Part shown: one piece after another, positions 9,195 to 19,699 of the stretch
Layout of the letters: each line of letters starts with the position of its first letter
How positions within the stretch are numbered: position 1 is the first letter of the stretch
DNA from: Sva-07 sp963717385
GTDB lineage: Bacteria > Actinomycetota > Acidimicrobiia > Acidimicrobiales > Ilumatobacteraceae
Assembly: GCA_963717385.1 (NCBI GenBank)
Contig: CAVQWE010000005.1
Span: 1 to 64,000, forward strand
DNA length: 64,000 nucleotides
Reading direction: 5' to 3'
The notes under the pieces: generated by a model
The model's database searches: none
Seen by the model: the letters and a program-made list of their open reading frames with translations, nothing else
What the model was told of the DNA's origin: nothing
Program-made: the position numbers and the translations under genes

Positions 9195-10558
9195 AGCGCC
9201 TCGACCGCCGAGGGGATTCGATCGACGATGTCACCGGCCAGCAAGCCACGCCGCATGCCTCGGCGCGCCGCGTCGGCGTGCAGCCAAGCCGCCGAAGCGG
9301 CCGCTCGTTCGGAGGCGACGCCAGCGGCCAACAGCATGCCGATCATCCCGGCCAGCACATCACCGGAACCAGCCGTCGCCAGGCGTTCATCACCGTGATC
9401 GACCACCAGGACGTCGCCAGCGGGGTTCGCGATGACCGTGGCCGGACCCTTCAGCAGTACGACGACGTCGAGGTCACCCGCCAGCTCTCGCGCCGCTCCA
9501 ACCCGGTCGACACCGGGGGTTCGTCCGGCGAGCAACGAGAACTCGCCGTCGTGCGGGGTGATCACCGTGGGCCGACCCCGCGGCCGCAACAGGGGGGCTG
9601 CCCCGTCGGCGCTCCACGCTGCAGCGAAGATGCCATCGCCGTCGATGACCACCGGCAGCGTGGCACCACCGATCAGTTCGCGCGCCGACGCGATCGTTCC
9701 CTCCTCGCGTCCGAGCCCGGGGCCGATGACGAGCGATCCGAACCGGTCGAGGTCGCTGAACACATCGCCGTGGAAGTCGTCGGCGGGAATGCGGCGCTGA
9801 ATGATCTCGCTTCGTGCGTCGGGGTCGATGCCGGGACTCGACAGCATCACGAGTCCGGCACCGCTGCGGGCGGCGGCCTCGGCGCTGAGGCGGCCCGCAC
9901 CGAGCATCCCTGGGCTCCCGGCGATGACGCGAACGGCACCATTCCATTTGTGGGCGTCGCCAGCACGGCTCGGCCACCAGGCCGCAACATCAGCTGCGGT
10001 GACCTGGTGTTGGCGTGCACCCGAGACGTCGAGTCCGATGTCGACGACCTCGATCTGACCGCACAACCCTGGTCCATCGCCGAACACCAACCCCGGCTTG
10101 AGCGCCTGGAAGGTCACGGTCCGGTCGGCCACGAGCACGCCCGAACCGGCCTCGCCGGTGAGGGCGTTCAACCCGCTCGGGATGTCGACCGCGAGCACCA
10201 GCGGGCGCGCACCCGACCTGGCCACGATGTCGGGAGCGATCCAGTCACCACGAAAACCGGTGCCGTACGCGGCGTCGATCACCAGATCGCACGCCGGCAA
10301 CACCGGCGGGCGCATCGCAGCATCGATGATGCGCACCTTGACACCGCGCTGCTCGAGGTAGGTCGCAGCGGTACGCCCGTCGGCGCCGTTGTTGCCGCCA
10401 CCGGCGACCACGTTGACCACACGCCCGTAGGCGCCGCCGAGCATGGCGAGCGCGATCTTGGCGGTCGCTCGACCAGCGCGATCGATCAGTTCCTCGACCG
10501 GCTCGGGCGCGGCGGCATCGATGGCTCGCATCTCCTCCGGCGTCACGATCGGGATCAC
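9191..10558 (-). CDS. nnr: Bifunctional NAD(P)HX epimerase/dehydratase
   Basis: Repairs hydrated NADH/NADPH. The N-terminal half (about residues 1-200) is the YjeF_N epimerase domain, with EELIDRAGRATA, VVAGGGNNGADGR and LVIDAAYGTGFRG. The C-terminal half is the ADP-dependent dehydratase of the ribokinase fold, with AGSPGMLGAGRLSAEAA, VITPHDGEFSLL and the catalytic TAGSGDVLAGMIG. At 455 aa it matches the fused bacterial form. It is coupled to alr by a 4-bp overlap. Confidence 0.96.
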   Translation of the reverse strand: MIPIVTPEEMRAIDAAAPEPVEELIDRAGRATAKIALAMLGGAYGRVVNVVAGGGNNGADGRTAATYLEQRGVKVRIIDAAMRPPVLPACDLVIDAAYGTGFRGDWIAPDIVARSGARPLVLAVDIPSGLNALTGEAGSGVLVADRTVTFQALKPGLVFGDGPGLCGQIEVVDIGLDVSGARQHQVTAADVAAWWPSRAGDAHKWNGAVRVIAGSPGMLGAGRLSAEAAARSGAGLVMLSSPGIDPDARSEIIQRRIPADDFHGDVFSDLDRFGSLVIGPGLGREEGTIASARELIGGATLPVVIDGDGIFAAAWSADGAAPLLRPRGRPTVITPHDGEFSLLAGRTPGVDRVGAARELAGDLDVVVLLKGPATVIANPAGDVLVVDHGDERLATAGSGDVLAGMIGMLLAAGVASERAAASAAWLHADAARRGMRRGLLAGDIVDRIPSAVEAL

Positions 10559-10586
10559 GTCCGCGAGCGTAACGAAAGCACCGCCC

Positions 10587-12322
10587 TCAGCTGCCGAGCA
10601 GCGACTCCTTCAGATCACGCTTGACGAACTTGCCGTTCGCGTTGCGCGGCAACGAATCGTTGAGGAACCACACCCGCTCGGGGATCTTGAACTTCGAGAG
10701 GTGCTCGCTGAGTGATGCAACGAGCTGTTCCTCGGTCATCGAGGTGCCGGGCGACAACACGATCGCCGCACCGACGATCTCGCCGAGACGGTCGTCGGGC
10801 ACGCCGAACACCGCTGCTTCGGCGACACCGTCGAGTTCGTAGATGGCGGCTTCGACCTCGGAGCAATAGACGTTCTCGCCGCCGCGCAGCACCATGTCCT
10901 TGATGCGGTCGACGATGAACACGAACCCGTCCTCGTCGATGGTCGCAACATCGCCGGTGTGGAACCAACCGTCACGGATCGCAGTCGGCGGTCGCCTCGG
11001 GGCGGTTGAGGTAGCCCTTGATGACGATTGCACCACGTACACACAACTCACCGGGCTGGCCAGCGGGCACCTCGTTGTCGCTCTCGTCGACGAGCTTGGC
11101 TTCCAGCGTTGGTACGACCCGCCCACACGACGAGGGCTTCGCGACGTAGAGGCTGCCCGAGTTGGCGGTGACGATGCCGTGGGTCTCGGTGAGGCCGTAG
11201 CCGGTGCTCGGGGCGCCTCCAGCGAGCGACTTGTCGATCTTGTCGACGAGGTCGGGCTGCAACGGCGCGCCGCCACCGCCCATGCCGGCGAGTGTCGAGG
11301 TGTTGCGCGTCTCCCAGTCGGGGTGCATCAACATCTCGCGGCTCATGGTGGGGACACCCGAGAAGTTGGTGACACCTTCGCGTTCGATCAGTTCGAGCGC
11401 ACGGCCAGCGTCCCACTTGTAGGTGAACACGATCCGGCCGCCGGCGATCGTCGCAGGGTGCAGCAAGCAGTTGTTGGCCGTCACGTGGAACAACGGGGTC
11501 GGCGCCATGAACACCGGCTGCTTCGGCTGGCCCTCGGCGTCGGTCGGCGCCGGCGGCGGCACGACTCCGGCCTTCGCCGCCGCGGCGCCAGCAACGGTGG
11601 TCATGAAGACGATGTTGAGCAGGTTGTGCACCGACCCGCGATGGGTGCAGCTGTGCCCCCTTCGGAAAACCGGTGGTGCCGGAGGTGTAGAAGATGCAGG
11701 CGTCGTCGTCGGGTTCGATCTCGACGCTCGGCAGTTCGGCCGGGGCTGCGGCGGGATCGATCACGTCGTCCCAGCGCTCGGCGCCATCGGGGAGTTCTCC
11801 GTCGTAGCGAACAGTGATCAGCGCCAGCGGCGCCTCGGCACGCAGCTCGTCGAGCACGGGCAGTACCCGCTCGACCCGTTCGCCGTCGGCGATCAGCACC
11901 TTGGGCTTCGAGTCGGAGAGCCCGTACTTCATCTCCTCGGAGGTCCACCACGCATTCATGCCGACGACCGCTGCGCCGATCGAGATCGTCGCCCAGTAGC
12001 CGAACACCCACTCGGGGTAGTTCCGCATGGCCAAGGCGACGCGATCGCCGGGCTGGACTCCGTGCACGTCGACGAGGCGTGCTGCCAGAGCCCGGATGAT
12101 GGCGTCGGACTCGGCGAACGTGAACCGTTCGTCCTCGTACACGACGTAGTCGCGGTCGCCGTAGCCACGCGCCAGCTCCCACACGGTTCGCATGCTCGGC
12201 AACGCCGACTCGAACACCTTGATCGGGACGCCTCGCACGTCGATCGTCGTCGTCGCGAACTGCGCCCCCGGTGCGGTCAGTTCATCCCATGCCTGCTGAA
12301 ACTCCTCGATCATGGCCAGCAT
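10587..12322 (-). CDS. Acyl-CoA synthetase / AMP-dependent ligase (two one-base frameshifts)
   Basis: ANL-superfamily enzyme expected to activate a carboxylic (probably fatty) acid as acyl-AMP and then acyl-CoA. The pieces together give about 577 aa: the AMP-binding loop YTSGTTGFPKGAQL, GYGLTETHG, the adenylate motif DGWFHTGDVATIDEDGFVF, and the C-terminal catalytic Lys region LPRNANGKFVKRDL. The frame slips twice by one extra base, at about 11647 (restoring AQLTHRGSVHNLL) and about 10983 (restoring EATADAIRDGWFHTGD). Start may be the ATG at 12322 or 12313; no clear ribosome-binding site decides. It lies between acpS and nnr. Substrate chain length cannot be inferred. Confidence 0.88.
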
Positions 12323-12371
12323 GTTCGCAGCGCAAGGACCTCAATTCCTAGTCGGGGCGGGCACCAGCCCG

Positions 12372-12743
12372 TCAGGTGGCGATGACGTAGGCCGCCGCCA
12401 CCAGATCGCTGTGGGTCAGCGACAGATGCCAGCCGGTCACGCCCGCCTCGGCAGCCAACTCGGCGGCGCGCCCGGTGACGACGAGCGACGGCCGACCCGA
12501 GACAGCCCGCTCGACCCACACCTCGTGGAAACCGAATGCGCCGAGGCCGACTCCCAGCGACTTCATCACGGCTTCGCGCGCGGCGAACCTGGCTGCCAGT
12601 GACGGCACCGGATCCACCTGCGGGGCCACGTAGGCCAGCTCGACCTCGGTGAACAACCGGGTCCGCATCGACGGCGTACGTTCGAGCGAGCGACGGAAAC
12701 GCTCGATGTCGACCAGGTCGACGCCGATGCCGATGACACTCAC
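12372..12743 (-). CDS. acpS: Holo-[acyl-carrier-protein] synthase
   Basis: Transfers 4'-phosphopantetheine from CoA to a serine of acyl carrier protein. The 123-aa protein has the two family signatures: GIGVDLVDIERF at the N-terminus with the metal-binding Asp, and FAAREAVMKSLGVGLG at residues 74-89. The C-terminal LSLTHSDLVAAAYVIA is also typical. It follows the GlmS-like gene by 28 bp, and the acpS-nnr-alr neighbourhood is standard for Actinobacteria. Confidence 0.97.
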   Translation of the reverse strand: MSVIGIGVDLVDIERFRRSLERTPSMRTRLFTEVELAYVAPQVDPVPSLAARFAAREAVMKSLGVGLGAFGFHEVWVERAVSGRPSLVVTGRAAELAAEAGVTGWHLSLTHSDLVAAAYVIAT

Positions 12744-12771
12744 CGACGCACCCTGTTCACGGTCGCCGGAG

Positions 12772-15700
12772 TCACCGGCGCCAGTGGTCAGCGGCGTCGG
12801 AGATCGGCTCGATCAGCAACTCCGCAACGGGAAGTTCGCCCAGCAGCGATTCGTCGAAGCTGCCTTCGGTTTCGGTGACCCAGTCGACCAAGCGGTCGTA
12901 GCGCCTGTCGTATCCCTGCAACACGCCGCGCATCACGTCGGCGGGCAAGCGCTCGTGGAACGCCAGGTGCAACAGCGTGATGCCGGTCGTTTCGCCACCC
13001 TTCACCTCGGGCACCAGCGCCACCGTGCGGCCATCGCTGCGACCAACCGCAACGAGCACCTCACGCTCGGACGCAACCCGGTGCTTGGTGCCGCGGAGTT
13101 CAGCGCCACGCTCGACACGGCTGGGGAGGTCTCGCGAGATTCCACCACGGTCGATGATCGAGATCGTGTCGCCATCGATGCGGTAGCGGGTGTAGCCGCG
13201 CACGTCGGCCACCGCCGGGTCGAGATCGGCGAGCACCTTGAGTGTGCGGTAGCTGAGCACGTCTCGCCCGGCACCGGCCTCGAGTACGGCTTGCACCAGC
13301 GCCCGACCGATGACGTCCTCGTCGCTGCGCGAGATGCCCACGGTGACGGTCTTGGCCTGGTGTTTGATCGTGTCGACGGGGCGCGTCAGCTCGTCGATGG
13401 CTCGGGTCAGCGCGGCGACGACGTCGTCGATCAGGGCGGTCGGGGTACCGACCTTGCCCGACTGCTGCTGGTACTGCTCGACCGGACGGTCCGATGCCAC
13501 ATCGCGCAGCAACCCGTACAACTTGGCAGCGGTCGAAGCTTCGAGGTGGCCATCGTAGATTCCCGAACGCAAGCCGTCCTGGAAGCGTTCGGCGGGCTGA
13601 CGGAGTTCGCTGTGCAGACGGGCGACCACGTCGTCGCCGGACAGGCTCTCGCCGACGAGTCGTTCGATGGTCTCGCGTGCCTCACGCAACGGGTGTGCCG
13701 ACGCGTCGATGGCCAACGCAGCTTCGTAGCCGAACAGGTGGCCGACCATCGCGGACAGCACGAAGCCGAGCGCCGGATCGACCGCCGGAACGTTGATGGT
13801 GGCGGCCGCGTTGTACCGGGTCTCGCCGTCGTTGGCGATCACGATCGGCGTGGCCTTGTGCGCGGTGAAGATCGCGACTTCCTTGGCCACGTCGTCGGCC
13901 GTCGAGCCGACGAGGCCGGCGGCGCACACCAGGATCAGGGGCTCGGACGACAGGTCGATGTGCTTCTTGTCCTCGGTGGAGTCACACGCCATCGACTTGT
14001 AGCAGAGCTCGCTGAGCTTGATCCGCACTTCCTCTGCAGCAACCTTGTTGGGACCGTTGCCGACCACGGCCCAGTACCGCTTCGGCGGAGCGAGGCGACG
14101 AGCCGCGTCGGCGATCACGTCGCGGCGCGTGAGGACCTCTCGCAATGCGTCGGGCAGTTCGCGCAGCGAGGTGAGGAGGTCGGATCGGCGCCGCACGTCG
14201 CCGATGCCGGTCGCTTCGGCGATCGCGCACGACAGCAGTGCCCCGGCGGCCACCTGCGCGTAGAACGCCTTGGTGGAGGCGACGCTCATTTCCACGTCGC
14301 GACCATCGGAGGTGTACAGCACGCCGTCGGCCTTGTCGGTGAGGTCGCTGCTGCGACGGTTGACGATGCCGATCACGGCCGCACCCCGCGAGCGAAGCAG
14401 GTCGACGGTTCGGTTCGTGTCGGTGGTGGTTCCCGACTGACTGACGGCGATCGCCAACGTGTCGCTCATGTCGAGGCGCATGCCGAAGCCCGACAACTCG
14501 GTGGCGGTGATCGCATCGACGTCGAGCGTCGAACCCGTGAGCTCGTCGAGGATCGCCGCGGTGCTCTGGCCGGCGACCGCAGCGGTGCCCTGTCCGATGA
14601 CCCGTGACGCGCGTGATCGTGCCGGCAGCGAGTCTGGCGGCGACGTCAGCGGGGAGTGCCCGCTCGCCGACATCGGCGCGAAGGCGGCCGTCGCGTTCGA
14701 CGATCTTGCCGCGCAGCGTCTTGGCGAAGCTCTGCGGGGCCTCGGAGATCTCCTTCAGGAGGAAGTGCGGGGCGTCGCCGCGATTGATGTCGCGGGTGGT
14801 CACCTCGGCGGTGGCCACGTCGGTGGCGGAGACCGGGATCTCGGACCCGTCGTAGGCGAGACGCACGATGCCATCGAGTTCGCCGCCGTGTGCGCCGTCG
14901 AGCATCACGATCTCGCCGCCGTGTTCACCATCCATTCGGACATAGCGCGACGTCTCCTCGACGACGCCATAGGGCTCGCTGGCCACGATGTAGCAATCGT
15001 CGGCGAGGCCGATGTAGAGCCCTTGTCCGCTGCCTCGCAGCGCAAGAAACAGCTGCGACGGAGCCTCGGCGCTGGCGACGCCGATGGCGACCGATCCTTC
15101 GAACTCGACGACGGTGCGTCGGAACGCCTCGGCAAGCCCGGTGGTGGCGGCGTGACGTGCAACGAGCGCGGGGATCACCTTCGCGTCGGTGGTGATGGTC
15201 GACGCGATGCGCAAGCCGTGTTGCGCACGCAGGTCGGCGTGGTTGTCGACGTCACCGTTCAGAGCTGCCACCACGTAGGGCGGCTGCTCGCCGCCGGGTT
15301 GTTCGAGTTCGAACGAGTTGAGCGGGTGGGTGTTCGGTTCGCTGATGATGCCGACGCTGGCCCAGCGCGTGTGGCCGAGCAACGCCACCCTGGCAGCGGG
15401 CGACTGCAACGCCCGACGCAGGAGCGGGTCGGCGCTCAACGCCAGACGGAGTGCAGCAGTGTTGTCGCCGAGTTCGCCGATCTCGGCGGCCGCCTTGTAG
15501 ACGAACGACAAACATCCTCCGGCATCGACGACGGCACCGGACTGGAACAGCGGGTCGGAGCCACGTTCGGCGATCAGTGCGCCAAGAGCTTCGGGTTCGA
15601 CATCGTGGCCCCACACGAACACGTGGAGTCCGGCCGAGTCGCGCCCGCGCACCTCGAGACGGTCGATCGCCGAGAACGCTTGCTGTACTGCGAGGTAGCC

Positions 15701-16126
15701 ACCGAGCGCTGACGTCGGGGCATCGCGACCTGCCAACGCTGCGACCTCACGGGCGGTGCGGATCCGATCGTGGCGGATCGCCCAGAGCGCGTCCTTCAGG
15801 TCGATCAGCTCGGCATTCGCTCGTTCGTGCGCTTCGGCGTCGAGCTCGTCGGCATCGGTGTCGAGCCGATGCTCGGTGTCCGACGCAGCAGCATCGAGCT
15901 GATCGAGTCGAGCGGTGATCGACGCCACGACGTCGACACCACCGGCCAACGCGAGCACGCCGGGCAGCCCGCGTAGCGCTGCGTCGACCGCTCGGGCGTG
16001 GATGATCGCACTGGCCACATCATCCGGCATCGACGTGACGGCACGGTCCAGCTCAGCGAGCAGGTCAGCGGTGTCGGGGGTCGCCCGCGTCGGGGGTCGA
16101 CTGACGATGCCGATGATGCCGCACAT
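12772..16126 (-). CDS. Very long GlmS-like glutamine amidotransferase / SIS protein (one frameshift)
   Basis: Homologue of glucosamine-6-phosphate synthase, which makes glucosamine-6-P from fructose-6-P and glutamine. It starts MCGIIGIV with the N-terminal nucleophile Cys2, has the glutaminase motifs LGHTRWASVG and LNGDVDNHADL, then a SIS domain (IAVSQSGTTTDTNRTVDLLR) and a second SIS domain (VVGNGPNKVAAEEVRIKLSE). Joined it is about 1,117 aa against about 610 for E. coli GlmS. The extra length is an insert of roughly 130 aa after the Cys2 region and about 290 aa beyond the second SIS domain. One extra base at about 14605 breaks the frame; removing it gives TITRVRVIGQGTAAVAG. It sits with glmM, fba and acpS, which suggests UDP-GlcNAc synthesis. 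Confidence 0.82.
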
Positions 16127-16159
16127 GGCCGTCCAGGCTACTCCCGGCCCGGGCGAGGT

Positions 16160-17243
16160 TCAGGCGAGGGTGCCGACGTTGTTGAGCTCGGCGCAGGCCT
16201 GCTCGAGTCGCGTCGAGAACGACACCTCGCCGGCGCGCAGCCATGCTCGTGGGTCGTAGCTCTTCTTGTTCGGCGAGTCAGCCCCCTCGGGGTTGCCGAG
16301 TTGGCCCTGCAGGTAGTCGTGCTTGTCGGCTTCGTACGCTCGCACGCCGTCCCAGAACGCCCACTGCAGATCGGTGTCGATGTTCATCTTGATCACGCCG
16401 TAGCTGATCGCTTCGGCAATCTCGGCGGCGGTCGATCCCGATCCTCCGTGGAACACGAAGTTGACGGGCATGTCCGACGAGGTCGAGAACTTCTCGTGGA
16501 TGTGGGCCTGAGCGTCACGCAGGATCGTGGGTGTCAGCTTCACGTTGCCGGGCTTGTAGACACCGTGCACGTTGCCGAACGCCGCTGCGATGGTGAAGTT
16601 CGGCGACACCTCCATCAGCCGTTCGTAGGCGTACGCGACCTCTTCGGGCTTGGAATAGAGGTCGGACTCGTCGGCGTCGCTGTTGTCGACACCGTCTTCC
16701 TCACCACCGGTGATCCCGAGTTCGATCTCGAGCGTCATCCCGATTGCCGACATGCGCTGCAGAGTACTCGACGCAGATGTCGATGTTCTGCTCCATCGGC
16801 TCTTCGGAGAGGTCGAGCATGTGCGAGCTGAACAATGGTTCACCCGTCGCTTCGAAGTGTTCTTCGCCCACGTCGAGCAGGCCCGAGATCCAGTCGAGCT
16901 TGTTCTTCGGACAGTGGTCGGTGTGCAGCAGGACGCGTGCCCCGTACGCCTCGGCCATGGTGCGCACGTGACGGGCCCCGGCCACCGAGCCGAGAATCGA
17001 CGCCTGGGCAGCATCGACCGGGACGTCCTTGCCGCCCACGAACGCAGACCCGCTCGTGGAGAACTGGATGATGACCGGGCTGTTCAACCGCCCAGCTGTT
17101 TCCATCACAGCGTTCATCGAATTCGTCCCGATGCAATTCGCTGCGGGGATCGCGAATCCTTGTGCTTTGGCGAGTGCGAACAGGTCGGTGACGTCGTCAC
17201 CGGTCAAGACACCAGCCGGGAAGTCGTTTCGTCGTGCATCCAT
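16160..17243 (-). CDS. fba: Class II fructose-bisphosphate aldolase (one frameshift)
   Basis: Zn-dependent aldolase of glycolysis and gluconeogenesis, about 360 aa. Metal- and substrate-binding motifs are visible: VLLHTDHC (His/Asp), NVHGVYKPGNV, NFVFHGGSGSTAAEI and GVIKMNIDTDLQWAF. The start is MDARRNDFPAG at 17243. One extra base (A, plus strand, 16763) breaks the frame; without it the protein reads ICVEYLQRMSAIGMTLEIELG, the normal family sequence. It lies between glmM (64-bp gap) and the GlmS-like gene (33-bp gap). Confidence 0.95.
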
Positions 17244-17307
17244 ACCCACGACCTTACGGCGGGAGAACGATGGTGGGCCAAGACACCCGACCAATCGTCG
17301 GCCGGAA

Positions 17308-18641
17308 TCAGCCCAGGCGACGAGCCAATCGGCCGGCGGCGTCGGCGAGGCTGTCGGCAACCTGCTGGGCCTGCTCGTGGGTGAGGGCTTCCACCATCAC
17401 CCGTACCAGCGGTTCGGTCCCGCTCGCTCGCACCAGGATGCGGCCGGTGTCGCCGAGGTCGTCCTGGGCTGCTTCGATCTCGGCAGCGAGCAGCGTGGCG
17501 GCGTCGGGCATCCGCTGCGGCACGCGCACGTTGACGAGCACTTGCGGCAGCGAGGTCATCGTGGCAGCGGAGATGTCGGCGAGTGGTCGGCCCGCACGCT
17601 TCACCGCATCGAGCAGAGGCGACGGCGGTGAGGATGCCATCGCCCGTGGTGGCATGGTCGGCGAAGATCACGTGTCCGGATTGTTCCCCGCCGAGAGAGA
17701 AACCGCCGGCGCCGAGCGCTTCGAGCACGTACCGGTCTCCCACTGCGGTCTCGACCACGTCGACCCCAGCGTCGCGCATCGCAAGACGGAATCCGAGGTT
17801 GGTCATCACCGTGACGACGACGGTGTCGTGACGCAGTTCTCCACGGGCGCGCAGATCGTTGGCGACGATGCCGATGATGTGGTCGCCGTCGACGACCTTG
17901 CCGGTGTGATCGACGGCGATCAGCCGATCGGCATCACCGTCGAGCGCGACGCCGACATCTGCGCCGTGCTCGACCACAGCGGCAGCGACCGATGAGGGAG
18001 CCGTTGCTCCGCACCCGTCGTTGATGTTGCGGCCGTTGGGCGACTCGGCGATCACGATCACCTCGGCACCGGCGGCTCTGAGAACTTCGGGGCCGATTCG
18101 GTACGCCGCACCGTTTGCGGCATCGAGCACGATCCTCAGGCCATCGAGGCGCAGACCTTCGAGGAACGCCACCACGTGATCGACGTACGCACGATGGTCG
18201 GCACCGACGTCGACGATGCTGTCCAGCGCCGTTGGCCGCAGCAGCGTCATCCGACGCCGAGAGTTCGGACTCGATGCGGCGTTCGACCGCATCGGCGAGC
18301 TTGCGACCGCCTTGGGCGAACAGCTTGATGCCGTTGTCGGTCCACACATTGTGCGATGCCGAGACGACCGCTCCGATCGCGTTGCGGCGCTGCGCTTCGA
18401 ACGCGACCTGTGGCGTTGGAGCGACGCCGAGGCGAATCACCTCGAGCCCTTCGGCAGCGAACCCCGCACACAGCGCACGATCGATCTGTTCGGTGGACTC
18501 GCGTGTGTCGCCGCCCACCACGACCGTGGTGACACCATCGGTACCGAGCACACGCGCAGCGGCGCGACCCAGGCGGGTGGCGAACTCGGTGGTCAGTTCG
18601 CTGAGCGCGACACCACGAACTCCGTCGGTGCCGAACTGCAT
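17308..18641 (-). CDS. glmM: Phosphoglucosamine mutase GlmM (two frameshifts)
   Basis: Converts glucosamine-6-P to glucosamine-1-P for UDP-GlcNAc synthesis. It starts MQFGTDGVRGVA and contains the phosphoserine loop VVSASHNVWTDNG, the Mg-binding ALDGDADRLIAVD, GGEQSGHVIFADHATTGDG and the phosphate-binding VRASGTEPLVRVMVE. About 443 aa once joined. Two slips of one extra base occur near 18245 (before RPTALDSIV) and at about 17617 (restoring LTAVALLDAVKRAGRPL). It directly follows rpsI by 13 bp, the conserved rplM-rpsI-glmM order. Confidence 0.95.
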
Positions 18642-18654
18642 CGGGAGGACCCGA

Positions 18655-19050
18655 TCAGCGCTTGGTGAACTGCGGCGCCTTGCGGGCCTTCTTGAGGCCG
18701 TACTTCTTGCTCTCCTTCTTGCGCGAGTCACGCGTGAGGAGGCCGGCCTTCTTCAGCGTTGCACGGCTCTCGGGATCGATCTCGAGGAGCGAGCGTGCAA
18801 TTGCGAGGCGCATTGCGCCAGCCTGCCCGCTGACTCCGCCGCCGTGGATCGACGCCGTGATGTCGTAGTTCTCACGGGTGTCGGTGACGGTGAGCGCCTC
18901 GGTGACGACCATCCGCGACACTGCGGTCGGGAAGTACGCCTCGAGCGTCTTGCCATTGATGAGGAACTGGCCGGTTCCCGGGCGAAGGGCGGCGCGGGCG
19001 ACAGCCTCTTTGCGGCGGCCGGTGGTCTGAGTGAGCGGTGCGGTTCCCAT
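18655..19050 (-). CDS. rpsI: 30S ribosomal protein S9
   Basis: Small-subunit head protein whose C-terminal tail reaches the P-site tRNA. The 131-aa product has GRRKEAVARAALRPGTG near the start, GGGVSGQAGAMRLAIARSL in the centre and ends KKARKAPQFTKR, the conserved basic tail. It follows rplM by 31 bp and is followed by glmM. Confidence 0.98.
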   Translation of the reverse strand: MGTAPLTQTTGRRKEAVARAALRPGTGQFLINGKTLEAYFPTAVSRMVVTEALTVTDTRENYDITASIHGGGVSGQAGAMRLAIARSLLEIDPESRATLKKAGLLTRDSRKKESKKYGLKKARKAPQFTKR

Positions 19051-19081
19051 GTGTGTACGTCTCTCTGGTGCGATCGGTGGT

Positions 19082-19528
19082 TCAGCGGGCCTTGGCGGCC
19101 GGGATCTCGAGCTTGGTGGGCGTCTGGGCAGCGTGCGGGTGCGTCGGGCCGGCGTAGACCTGGAGCTTCAGGAGCTGCTGGCGGCCGAGCGGGCCCTTCG
19201 GGAGCATGCCACGGATCGACTTGCGCAGCGCCTCGGCGGGCTTGCGGGCGTGCAGGTTCGCGTAGGTCTCGGACTTGATGCCGCCCGGGTAACCACTGTG
19301 TCGGTACACCATCGTGCGCTCGGCCTTGCCGGCGGTCATCACGATCTTGTCGGCGTTGACGATGATGACGTGGTCGCCGGTGTCGATGTGCGGGGTGTAG
19401 GTCGGCTTGTGCTTGCCGCGCAGCACGCGGGCGACCTCGGTGCACAGTCGGCCGAGCACCAGCCCTTCGGCGTCGACAACGTGCCAATCACGCTGGATCT
19501 CACTGGCTTTCGGAGTGTACGTAGGCAT
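19082..19528 (-). CDS. rplM: 50S ribosomal protein L13
   Basis: Early-assembly large-subunit protein. The 148-aa product shows IQRDWHVVDAEGLVLGRL, the DTGDHVIIVNADKIVMTAGK core and the MLPKGPLGRQQLLKLQVY motif. It is the first gene of the rplM-rpsI-glmM-fba run and has a good promoter about 60 bp upstream. Confidence 0.98.
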   Translation of the reverse strand: MPTYTPKASEIQRDWHVVDAEGLVLGRLCTEVARVLRGKHKPTYTPHIDTGDHVIIVNADKIVMTAGKAERTMVYRHSGYPGGIKSETYANLHARKPAEALRKSIRGMLPKGPLGRQQLLKLQVYAGPTHPHAAQTPTKLEIPAAKAR

Positions 19529-19587
19529 GCCGCAATCAATCTGTCGAGAGTCGAAGAGTCAAGTATCCCTCGTTGGGGAACCGTGAA

Positions 19588-19616
19588 ATGATACGGCCGC
19601 CGACAGCCGGCTCCAA
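19588..19616 (-). promoter_or_regulatory. Candidate promoter of the rplM-rpsI operon
   Basis: On the minus strand TTGGAG (19611-19616), 17 bp, TATCAT (19588-19593). The start would lie near 19581, giving a leader of about 50 nt before rplM. The same TTGGAN-N17-TA(T/G)CAT form occurs ahead of infA and ahead of rplC. Confidence 0.6.
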
Positions 19617-19699
19617 CCCGCGATGACGCAGGGTCATCATCCTCGACAGGGTGCTGACAATAGTCTCAAGTCTGTGCGCCCATCTGCCGATAGCTCTTC

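Noticed and set aside
12649..14607. 652-codon plus-strand frame opposite the GlmS-like gene
   Set aside because: Antisense shadow of a gene whose SIS motifs are clear on the minus strand.
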